A stretch of 64,000 nt of DNA, taken from Heterotrichella gracilis. Lineage: Eukaryota; Sar; Xanthophyceae; Tribonematales; Xanthonemataceae. Both the position numbers and the translations under genes were made by a program. The stretch spans positions 1 through 64,000 of the forward strand of contig JAULBX010025098.1 in assembly GCA_032358255.1 (NCBI GenBank). The letters are read 5' to 3'. Every line of letters begins with the position of its first letter. The stretch's first letter is position 1. Positions 55,792-64,000 of this stretch are shown here, piece after piece. A model generated the notes under the pieces. The model did no database searches. It was not told the origin of the DNA and saw only the letters and a program-made list of their open reading frames with translations.

Positions 55792-57394
55792 TCACGCCTT
55801 GTCCGCCGATCCCGTTTGGCTGTACACCAGCTCCTCGTTGTCAAGCACGCGCATGGCCCACTGCGAGCAAGCGGTATGGGGCAGGGTAGGTGGGCAGGGA
55901 GGAGGTTGTGGCAGGCAGGGGGTTGCTTACATGAGAATATTTCCGGGGGCATGACAACAGCGGTTGTGGATGGACAAGATGCAGGTTTCCAGTTTTTTGA
56001 CCAAGCAGGTATTTGAAGCAGTAGAATGCAGCAAGCGGCCATGCACGATTGTTCAGTGGCGCACCATGTCGATCAGCAGTTGGTACTTTAAGTATAGAAG
56101 GTTCCATTTTTCCCGCAGCTTTATGTTTTCGTGCGTTTTCCCCCCCACAGACTGTCGCAGCTTTTGAAGCTCTGACTCCTGAGCCAGAATGGGCGCCCAT
56201 ACTTCATTTTGATGGTAGCAGATGGGGAATTTAGTTAAAGGCGCGTGCTTGCATGGGTGCGTTTGTTATTCAGCCACTGGCAGTGAACATTTCCCTATTT
56301 GCTTAATTTAGCCCATTTTGCATTAGTACAGTGAACAAAACCAGCAATTATTCTGACCCCTTGTTGTACCTAAGAATGCAGAAAGGAAAGAAAACTACAG
56401 CCAAGTGCTAGGGGCGTAAATGAATGCTATTGGTCTTGATCAATTCATAACGAACATGGTATGTTGATCTTGTTTGACATGAGAGGAGTTCATCCTGTAA
56501 CATTATGGTCCCACTTGGCATACATGAATGCAACTTGGTACAGCACAACGGCATCGACTGCTTCAAATTTTGACCCCTTGTAGCCCCATACAGGTGGCTA
56601 GTACTAGGGCTTGCCAAGCGTGTGCACAGAGTCATTGTTGACCCGGCACGGCATGGCACGCGCGTGGCTACTATTTACATGCCGTATATATGCACCACTT
56701 GCACAATTAGGGAGGTGTGCTGGGTACCCTGGGTACGTATCTCACCTGCTGCTGAATCCGTTGCTGCAAGCTGTGGACCTCCTGGACGTGCTCCGGCGCC
56801 AAGTTGCTGAGCATAGAGCTTCCTGTACAGTTTGCAAGAAGTGAAAGCTGGAACCAACGGTACCTGGTTTCACAATCTTACGACCTGTTTAATACACATC
56901 TGCCCAACAACTTGCACTGCACATATGCATCCAACACTTTTGTGCATGGCCTTGTCAAACCCTAGCAGCGTCCAATTTGCGCGCCCACGGTAGTGGCGGG
57001 CATACCCGGGTAGCCTAGTCAACCTCCTGCTGTGTTCTGCAACTTACTTGTTGATGAAGGATTCAACGCTTGCAAACTCCTTCTTGAACTTGAAGGCGCA
57101 CTTGGAACCTGCAGGCCACAGCCTGGCTAGGTGGTGTGTGTGCACTAGCCGCTATGGTTGTGCGCACCAGGTTCTCCACAGTGGTGCCAAAGCAAGCAAA
57201 TACGGGTACTGTCACCACACCTTGTAGCTTTCCAGAGTGTCAACGTACTGCTCTTCATGTCTAGACTCCTTCCTCCTACACTTGGCAAGGGTGGGTGAGA
57301 TGCAATCAGGAGGGCTCAAAGTGGAGCAAAAACATGGCATAACCTGTCCAGGTGCTTCTCTTCACACTTACCTGAATAGGTTGGAGAAACCCAT
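55792..57394 (-). CDS. Small coiled-coil protein, gene model incomplete
   Basis: Minus strand. Supported pieces, 5' to 3': exon 1 57394-57372 (MGFSNLF), exon 2 57275-57221 (RRKESRHEEQYVDTLESYK), about 57100-57048 (CAFKFKKEFASVESFIN or an alternative frame), about 56845-56748 (LAPEHVQEVHSLQQRIQQQ), about 56185-56158 (ESELQKLRQ), about 56120-56067 (LREKWNLLYLKYQLLIDM), and the last exon 55860-55792 (WAMRVLDNEELVYSQTGSAD, stop). Exons 1-2 join in phase and the helical pieces read as one coil, but not every junction could be closed, so an exon or two is missed or misplaced. I do not recognise the family. Confidence 0.45.
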
Positions 57395-58031
57395 TGCTGT
57401 CACAGTCTGTTTGCCCTGAAGTGGTGTTTGCTGTGCTTACAGGATTCCTGTTGACTTCCTGCTAATTTGCCGGCATGCGCATCGGAATGTGCAAAAGAAG
57501 ACGGGCCTTTATTCGGAGGGAAACTAGTTGATACAAAGAGGCTATATGCAAACTCCTTTCACACGAGTCGCTCGCACAGAGTGGGCCAAGTTGTTCGTCT
57601 AGTCAAAACCTGTGTTGAGTCAGAAGCCTGATTGAGTAATGGCTAGCCCGGGCACCGAGGAGGTTGCTGCGCCGATGCTTGTAGGTTTACGATATATATG
57701 ACCAGGGTCTCGTTTGCTTTACGTTTTGACTCGGAATCTGAGCGCAGTGCATAATTTTTGTGATGCATCCAGGGAGGAACACTTGACATCGTCTCCACGG
57801 GGGGGTCGCAAGCTGCAACATGACTGAAAACTTGGCCCAAAACCTTTGGCAAAAGTTGTACAAAACTGCTCTGCAATCGAGTGCTGGTCACTGCTGTGTT
57901 TGGTGGTTGGAACTGCTGTGACCATAGGCTTCTCCTTGCGGGCTGCACGTCTTGTGACGGTTGCTTGCAGCTGCGTGGTTATAGCTCCGGTGGGTGTCAC
58001 CACTAGTCAGGGCTAGATAAAAGTCAGCTAG
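57395..58031. promoter_or_regulatory. Intergenic region upstream of epsin and the coiled-coil gene
   Basis: Divergent spacing of 637 bp between two start codons. No separate gene seen. Basic stretches in other frames near 57640-57950 lack any homology I can recognise. Confidence 0.4.
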
Positions 58032-59738
58032 ATGGATTATCAGAGTAAAGCGTACGAGTGGTACAAGACCATTTCAAACTCAGTCAAGAAGGTGGCACTG
58101 AACCTGACAGACCTCGAGATCAAGGTTGAGGAAGCCACCAACTCTGAACCGTGGGGGCCTCATGGCTCGGTCATGGCGGAGATCACCTCAGCTTCCTTTG
58201 ACTACGAGAACTACAAGCAGATCATGGGAGTCATCGCCCGCCGGCTGCAGGAGAGGGACGAGAACTGGCGCTTTGTGTACAAGGCGTTGCTGCTGCTGGA
58301 GTACATGCTGAAGCATGGCCCTCAGCGAGTGGTGCAAGAGCTCACCAGCAACGTGGGTGCCATCGAGCGCTTGCAGAACTTCACTCACAAAGATGCCAAC
58401 GGTAAGCTTTTTTTGGCCTATGACCACCGTTCCATCTTGTGTTTCATCCCTTGCGCTCACACCTGTGGGTGACCTGGGGCAGGCAAGGACTGGGGCGCCA
58501 ACGTCAGGCATCGGGCCAAGGAGCTGGCAGCGGTCATTCTCAACCCTGAGCGCCTAACCTCCGAGCGCCAGAAGGCAAGGACCAACGAGAAGAAGTACGT
58601 CGGTGCCTCCAATGAGGAGATGGCGTTCAGGCGCGACCGTGGCTATGATGACAGGCCTTCCCGTGGCTATGATGACAGGTCCTTTGAGCCATCCAACCGT
58701 GAGAGGGGCCGGTCATACAGCCAGGATGAGGCAGACTTGGGCAACTTCAGCATAGCACGGAGGGACAACAGCAGCTTTGCTGACTTTGACAGGGAGGACC
58801 CTGTGGCAGCCACCCAAACTAGGATACACAACCTCAAGAAGCAGGCGGAGACTGAGGGTGATGGGGGCGGTGATGACCCCTCTGGCACACAAAAGAAGAA
58901 GCTGTCAACGGTCAAGGTCAATCCAAACATAGCAGCCTCGCTTGGCCTCAAACCGGCAGCTGCAGCCCCAGCCCCAGCCCGCGCACCCGCGCCCGCAGCA
59001 GCTACCATTGACTTGCTCGGCGGCCTGGACAGCACTCCAGCAGCAGCGCCCGCAGAAACCTCCGCCTGGGACGCGTTTGGGGGGGCTGCCAAGCCCAAGC
59101 CAGCTGAGGAGGATGTGTGGTCCGCGTTTGCCTCGGAACGCGGCACGCATGAAACCTCCAAGCCAGCAGTTGACCTGTTGGACCTGGGCGGGGATCTGCT
59201 GGGGGGGTCCAACACCAACCTGCCCCAACTGTCAGGCGGGGCGGAAGCTGGCTTCACAGACCTCCTGGACGCCACAACTGCACCGGCTGCTGGCCCGAGC
59301 GCAGCCACATCTGACGCCCCGCGCCTCAGTGCCCTCCCGATGGACCTCTTCTCCCAAATGTCCCTCGGCAGCGCGCCCCATCCACCACCCCCCGCGCCAG
59401 CCACCACCCAGCCAGCCTGGGCCAGCGGCATAGGCGCAGCGGGTGGAGCCGCATTCCCGTCCGGTGCAGCAATGTACCCTGCCCAGCCTGGGGCGCCAGG
59501 TCAACCACAGGTGGTGTACGTCCCGGTGCTGCCTGGGCAGATGCCGCCAGGTGGGGCATTCCCACAGATGATGGCAGTAGGGGGGCAGCAAGGGCAGCCT
59601 TTCATGGCATTCTCACAGCCTGCGGCGGTGCCCATGCAACCGGCAGGCACACAGCAGCCCATGAAGGCGTCCATGGCACCCAGGTCGCCACTGGGTGCCA
59701 AGAAGTCGAAGGATCCTTTCGACAGCCTGTTCCAGTGA
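58032..59738 (+). CDS. Epsin-type clathrin adaptor (ENTH domain)
   Basis: Binds phosphoinositides and clathrin to bud vesicles at the plasma membrane or trans-Golgi network. Two exons, 58032-58401 and 58483-59738; 1626 nt, 541 aa. Residues 1 to about 140 are an ENTH domain (VKKVALNLTDLEIKVEEATN, RRLQERDENWRFVYKALLLL, EYMLKHGPQRVV, then WGANVRHRAKELAAVILN). The rest is disordered and carries short adaptor motifs: DLLGGLD, DLLDLGGDLLGG and FTDLLD (clathrin-box-like), SAWDAF and DVWSAF (WxxF/DxW type), MDLFSQMSL, and a terminal KDPFDSLFQ. No ubiquitin-interacting motif or NPF repeat is evident. A duplicated RGYDD unit lies just after the ENTH domain. Family is firm; the compartment is not settled. 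Confidence 0.94.
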
Positions 59739-59774
59739 CTGCAGTGCGCGCTGTTGCTTTCTTTATTTCCAGCT

Positions 59775-59835
59775 TAAAGTTAGTTAGTTACATGCATATT
59801 CCAGCCAGTGTAGGCAGACAGCCTTGCCCTTTAGG
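59775..59835 (-). mobile_element. LINE 3'-end fragment in the epsin 3' flank
   Basis: On the minus strand it reads ...gctggaatatgcatgtaactaactaac, the same 3' end and tail as the 1918-2083 element, with about 35 bases of body. It lies 37 bp past the epsin stop, so it probably forms part of the epsin 3' UTR. Confidence 0.65.
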
Positions 59836-60493
59836 CGCCAAGCAGTTCTTTCCTTGCGCCATTGATACCGTTTGTTGATCTTGAGGTCAGCCAATGGCCC
59901 TGAGCTTACCTACCCCCGGCCTGACAATAGCCTTTTCTGTGTGGGTATGTGCCACACTTTGCAGACTGTACTTGTTTGTCTGCATGATTCTCTACCTTGG
60001 GCATTGAGCAATGTGAAGTTGCAGCGTTGCCTGTGTACTGCACGACGTGCCAGCCGTTTGTGACACAGCCGTTTTGTGGCGTTTATGGCATGCAATGTAA
60101 TGTGGTGTCTCATGACTTGCGCGAGTAAGAATCAGGGCGGTTGCGCGGCCACTTTGCTAGCCAATGCAAGGTGTCGCAGTGGTGTCAACGCTTTGAGAGT
60201 GGAATGGCGATGAAGCGTTTACAAAGTGACCTTCAGCGCGTTGACACTGAGGCCTCGCTGTGGCGACACCGCAAGCACAGGGGCATAGGTACTGGTGTGC
60301 CCTTGCAGCTGACGGCATAACGGGCTGCAGGGCAGGAGCCCGCATAGTAATAACCTATTGATATTCTGCAAAAAATAGTGGATGGTGTCATATTTCACGC
60401 TTCTGTGTGAACCTATAACCACCTCCAAGCAGACGCTCCAAGTTCATGAGAAAGAAGCAGTTCAGCGCTGGAGTGGCTCCAGCTGAGAGTGGC
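59836..60493. other. Interval between convergent epsin and ATP synthase d genes
   Basis: No gene recognised. Holds the 3' UTRs. No stem-loop or repeat stands out. Confidence 0.4.
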
Positions 60494-61632
60494 CTATGGC
60501 AGGAAGTTGCCCTCCTCAATCTCTTTGTCGATCTCCTTGGCCAGCTCAGGGTTGGCTGCTAGCTCCTCATCAAGGGTGATAGCCTCAATCTTGGTCTGGA
60601 CAAGGGGCAATAAATTTGGTTGGTATGGAACATGCATTCTATGGTTAGCTGCGTTGCAACCACCCGTGCAGAGATGGTTAAGCAGTGCCGGGACAAGGCT
60701 GGTTGGCGCAAGGCATTTAGGACTGTTGATCTGGCTTTACTGCTAGAACGCAAGTAGCCATGGAGCTGGGAATTTCTGGCAGCTTGCCCTCTTCACATCT
60801 TCAAGCACAAACCAAACGTACCTTCTCGTCCTCAATTGATTGCAACTCAGCCTCAATCTCCTTCACCCGCAGCTCTGTCTCCTTCATGAACGCCTCAGCC
60901 TCAACGGCAAGAGCATCAAACTGCTTCTTTGCGTCGTCGGCCTCTGGCAGGGTGAGCTTTGGGAACTTCAACGCTGTGGGGCAAAGCTCAGCGTTACAGC
61001 CACACTCTTGGCTGATTTTAAGTCCCCAGCGGTGACCCAGGACCTAATGTTTGCAAAAAAGTACAGTGAAGACTGGCAGAAACTGCAAGGCACATGTGCT
61101 GGACTTACACTTGTAAGCCCCCTCAAACTCTGATACAAGCGCGGGGTCCAGCTGCTTCTTGTACATCTCCCAGTCGATAGGCTCCACGGGCTGTGCAAGC
61201 AACGCAACCCATGTCAGGAAACGATCTCCAGCACAGCTTAGCAGAGGAGTTTGTGCACCCCCACATCCGTGGTCCACCCCACCACCAGCACAAACAGTTG
61301 GTGCAGAGAGCAAAAAGCCACATGGATTCCATGATACCTTTGCAAGCGTGTTCAGCCGGCTGGTGATATCAGCAAAAGCACCCCTGAGGGAGGCGAGCTC
61401 CCTCTTGCCCTCGTCCGAGGTCACCAGGGTGGTAATTTCATCCCAGTCGACGTGTGCTGCTGGAGCCTGTGCCTCGGCATAACTGCGAGCCTGCAGCAGC
61501 TGGCCGGCACGTACCTAGCCACAAGGGTAGGCTGCCGTGAGAGAGGGACAGTGTATGCATGCATCAGGGCCAAAACCTGCACAGTATTCCACTTACCTGC
61601 CTCGCCACCCGGCCTGCAGCAGCCCGCAGCAT
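60494..61632 (-). CDS. Mitochondrial ATP synthase subunit d (peripheral stalk)
   Basis: Part of the stator of F1Fo ATP synthase in the inner mitochondrial membrane. Five exons, minus strand: 61632-61597, 61514-61338, 61190-61109, 60973-60822, 60595-60494; 549 nt, 182 aa, normal for the plant subunit. The Arg/Ala-rich start (MLRAAAGRVARQ) is a mitochondrial presequence. Matching plant subunit d: VDWDEITTLVTSDEGKRELA and LRGAFADITSRLNTLAK, then PVEPIDWEMYKKQLDPALVS, EFEGAYKS, a coiled helix (FMKETELRVKEIEAELQSIE), and the acidic tail ANPELAKEIDKEIEEGNF. Intron 4 contains a LINE remnant in the opposite orientation. Identification is firm. Confidence 0.93.
60648..60760 (+). mobile_element. LINE ORF2 C-terminal remnant in ATP synthase d intron 4
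   Basis: The plus-strand frame MVKQCRDKAGWRKAFRT, DLALLLERK, stop, is a clear relative of WFKQCQERAAWR in the 1918-2083 element. It lacks the CTAA tail and shows no target-site duplication, so it is older or from a sister family. Antisense to the host gene. Confidence 0.65.
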
Positions 61633-62114
61633 CGCAGCAGGCGGGTGCACCCCTCTTAACCACGTAACAGCAGGCAAGGAAGACCAAGTGGCACGAGAGG
61701 GGCACTGGTAATGGCTGCTCTGTGCCCACTGACAGCCTATCTAAGCAGAAAAAGCGTTTGCATGGCCATGCCATGCTGCTTTTATGGTCCCTGCACAGGA
61801 TTTTACGATCAATGGCACGAGAGGATAAGACATGAAAATTATAATGGATTTCTCGATAAGTCACATTTTGCTTGAGCCTGCACTGCAGCCCAACTTTGTT
61901 TCTACTGCTGTACTAGACACTGGTGCTTGAAACCACTAAATGGCCCAGCGTTCAACAGCCGTGTTCGCACTTTGTCTCGTCTCACAACCTAGCAGGCCGC
62001 GCAGAGGTTGTATCGCCTCAGCAACCAAGTGGGCGGTGCCCTTGGAACCCCACCGAGATACTGGTATGCAGGAGCTGTAGGCAGCTGACCAAAACCGGTG
62101 GTGGGACTCTCGCC
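61633..62114. promoter_or_regulatory. Bidirectional upstream region of ATP synthase d and the glycine-zipper gene
   Basis: 482 bp separate the two divergent ATGs. No TATA box is obvious. An upstream open frame from 61923 runs into the downstream gene region but lacks coding character and is probably 5' UTR. Confidence 0.4.
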
Positions 62115-64000
62115 ATGGTGAAGAGCACGAGAGCTGAGCAAACAAAGGCTCGCAACGCAGTTCTGCGGCAGGAAGGTAATTCAAACTTAAAATATGGCTG
62201 GTGCACGAAACCCCACCACGCTTCCTTCTCCACGACTGTGCAGCCATAAACAGCACCACTGGAGCACCAACTCCGTGTTTTTCAACCTAAACTGTTGGTT
62301 TTTTGTAGCACATGAACAAGAGACGTTGCTGGACGACCTTGCGAGTGTGCTCCAGTCACCACAACCCGCAGCTGGAGCCCCAGACGAGCTATGGATGTTC
62401 GACAACGCAGAGGGCAACAGCGTGTCGTCTGTTTCTAGAGACAGGGAAAGGGAGATCCTGCGGCGCATGACCTCCCACACACGGTCTTCAAAGGGGTCAG
62501 ACTTGTCTGACTGTGACAGGCAAGACCAGCCCAAAGCACCAACCATGGTCCAGGAGGGGCAGCTGGCAGTTGCTGAGGATAGCTCCTCAAACACAGCACA
62601 GGAAGCTGAAGCTTTCAGTGAAGGCTCACCAACCAGCGAGTGTGTGTCTGGTCTAGTCCCAGCAAGTGTGTGCACGCCTTCTGGCTTGACAGCAGGGTAT
62701 GAAGACCCTGGCAGCAGTGGGCAAGCAGCGGAACCCAGCCCACCAGCAGTGCAAGGGAACCCTCAGCCAGGTGGGAGGCGGAAACCTCTCCGCAGCGCTA
62801 GGCGGCTGCCCTTGCCAGGGTATCTTGTGCGGCTGTTTCATGGGTGTAGCTGCACTTCACCCGCCACATTGGACTCCTAGGCACCAGCCGCTATAGTATT
62901 TTATTTGTTTTCCACAGCTTCCAACTTGTAGCCTATGCAGCTTAGGCCTGGAAGTCGCTTCCCCGTGCAAAATTCTGCATTTCGCCTTAGACTGTGTACT
63001 GTAATGCCTCACACGTCAAAATACAGTCACCTCACTCTGGGTACGAGTCTTGTTGGTTGACAACAGTAAAGTTTTCTGTACTATGTTGACACCCCACCAC
63101 TGCTTCTGGCTTAGCCCAACACATATGGTTGTGTAAAGCGTAGTATCACCTGCACACTCCTCTAGTTGCCTGCTGTGCTTCCCCCACCACCCCAGCTTTT
63201 CCTGCGCCGTTGCGCCAGCAATGCACACACAGACACACACACACTCACTCCCCTGTGCAGGCACCAGCGAGGTGTCCAGCACACAGCCCCCTCTTGCCCC
63301 CCCCACCACCAGCGTGGAGTGGCTGCGCAGCTACCTCAGCGACCACTCGCAAGGAGCGCTGCTGGCAGCCACCATGGTTGGCGCCACAGCAGGCGGCCTG
63401 GCAGCGGGGCCGCTGGGGGTGTCCATAGGTAGGGTCCAGGGCTTAGGCTCTACGGGGTCTGCGTTCCTTCTGTGTCCTGCTTCTGAGGACACTGGCGCTA
63501 TATGTAGAGTCAAGCAATGAGCGTTTCTCCTGCATATACCACTACTCTGCATATCAATATTTGTACCACAAGCATTCCGGCACAAAAGCCAGAACAGCAA
63601 TCAGCCTAGCACAAGCTTGTGCCACCCGTTCACTACTCTGGGTATACCAATCACCTATTGCATACATGTAACCTGTCAGCGATTCTTGCAACATCTTGCA
63701 AGAACAGCGAGCAGCCATGTCAACGGGTGCGGTGTGCTGTTTGCCCACCATCATCGCTGTTGCTGATGTGTAAGGGGTTCCTGATGCAGGGTCAAAAGCC
63801 GGAGCATTGGCAGTAGCTGCCGGGGCAGGAGTCTGCAGTAAGTGATGACCCCTGCACTGTTGATTCCAGAACACAAGTTTTAAAACATTTTGAGCGCCAC
63901 AGGCCATTCCTGTGTGCTTGGATCCTTGCTTGGATTGGGAACCTTTGCGCCCATTACATTGTAGGGCAGGCACTTCATCATCACCCCTATTACTCTGTGA
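62115..64000 (+). CDS. Glycine-zipper membrane protein, partial at the right edge; function unknown
   Basis: Exon 1 62115-62175 (MVKSTRAEQTKARNAVLRQE), exon 2 62309-62770, exon 3 63261-63428, all in phase with GT-AG borders; exon 3 ends at a donor, so the gene should continue past 64000. Exon 2 encodes an acidic, Ser-rich disordered region with a basic heptad-like patch (SRDREREILRRMTSHTRSS). Exon 3 encodes VEWLRSYLSDHSQGALLAAT, then a small-residue transmembrane stretch (MVGATAGGLAAGPLGVSIG) of glycine-zipper type. If exon 2 were not spliced at 62770, the frame would instead stop at 62880 after 210 aa; the phase match to exon 3 favours splicing. No family recognised. Confidence 0.55.
63429..64000. 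other. Right-edge sequence, probably intron
   Basis: Follows the exon 3 donor of the glycine-zipper gene. A minus-strand open frame at 63973-63554 is long for the region but has no recognisable domain and overlaps this presumed intron. Confidence 0.35.

Noticed and set aside
58667-59431. 254-codon minus-strand frame
   Set aside because: Antisense of the epsin low-complexity region.
63554-63973. 139-codon minus-strand frame near the right edge
   Set aside because: Lies in the presumed intron of the glycine-zipper gene; no motif supports it, though a small gene cannot be excluded.
1-64000. tRNA, rRNA and CRISPR features
   Set aside because: No B-box plus cloverleaf combination, rRNA core or spaced direct-repeat array could be found by eye; a covariance-model search would settle the RNA genes.

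Overview
The window looks like nuclear DNA of a green alga (Chlorophyta). The evidence is a CP29-type chlorophyll a/b-binding protein gene closest in remembered sequence to the Chlamydomonas form, a plant-style tRNA exportin (PAUSED-like), a plant-style mitochondrial ATP synthase subunit d, plant-type TTTAGGG interstitial telomere-like motifs, and very intron-dense genes with GT-AG (and two GC-AG) introns. I do not name a genus. Gene models were built by hand from homology, splice sites and reading phase. Seven (XPOT, the HMG protein, the alanine-rich secreted protein, CP29, the cold-shock protein, epsin and ATP synthase d) and two less familiar ones (a 214-aa membrane protein and an 828-aa protein) close in frame from ATG to stop.

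Layout. 1-8429 (minus, 3' end off the left edge): a WAC / HARE-HTH / PHD / DDT chromatin protein. 9499-17553 (plus): exportin-T, 14 exons, 1050 aa. 18479-20200 (plus): a MORN-repeat protein. 21400-22932 (minus): a small two-helix membrane protein of unknown function. 26292-31243 (minus): a two-HMG-box chromatin protein. 35010-39679 (plus): an alanine-rich secreted protein built from repeated exons. 41855-44319 (plus, first exon unresolved): a TPR protein with a C-terminal membrane anchor. 45908-47210 (minus): CP29 (LHCB4). 47761-48721 (plus): an organelle-targeted cold-shock protein. 49818-55281 (plus): an 828-aa Q/P-rich protein with a folded C-terminal domain. About 55792-57394 (minus): a small coiled-coil protein, model incomplete. 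58032-59738 (plus): epsin. 60494-61632 (minus): ATP synthase subunit d. 62115 to beyond the right edge (plus): a glycine-zipper membrane protein.

The most unusual feature is not one gene but a habit of the genome. Many introns carry decayed partial copies of the neighbouring exon, with the splice site and some intron attached. Copies upstream of an exon mostly keep its 5' end and acceptor; copies downstream mostly keep its 3' end and donor. Exportin-T exon 8 lies behind four such copies about 95 bp apart. At least seven genes show this. The alanine-rich secreted protein looks like a case where such exon copying produced a working repeat protein, and a stray copy of one of its exons lies 14 kb away, next to a stray copy of an HMG-gene exon. 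Other intronic structure includes TTTAGGG-like motifs, two long fold-back hairpins within one gene, and several 5'-truncated LINE tails, one with a clear 15-bp target-site duplication.

The genes share no single pathway. Neighbouring divergent pairs (chromatin gene/exportin-T, CP29/cold-shock, ATP synthase d/glycine-zipper gene) have short shared upstream regions that may act as bidirectional promoters.
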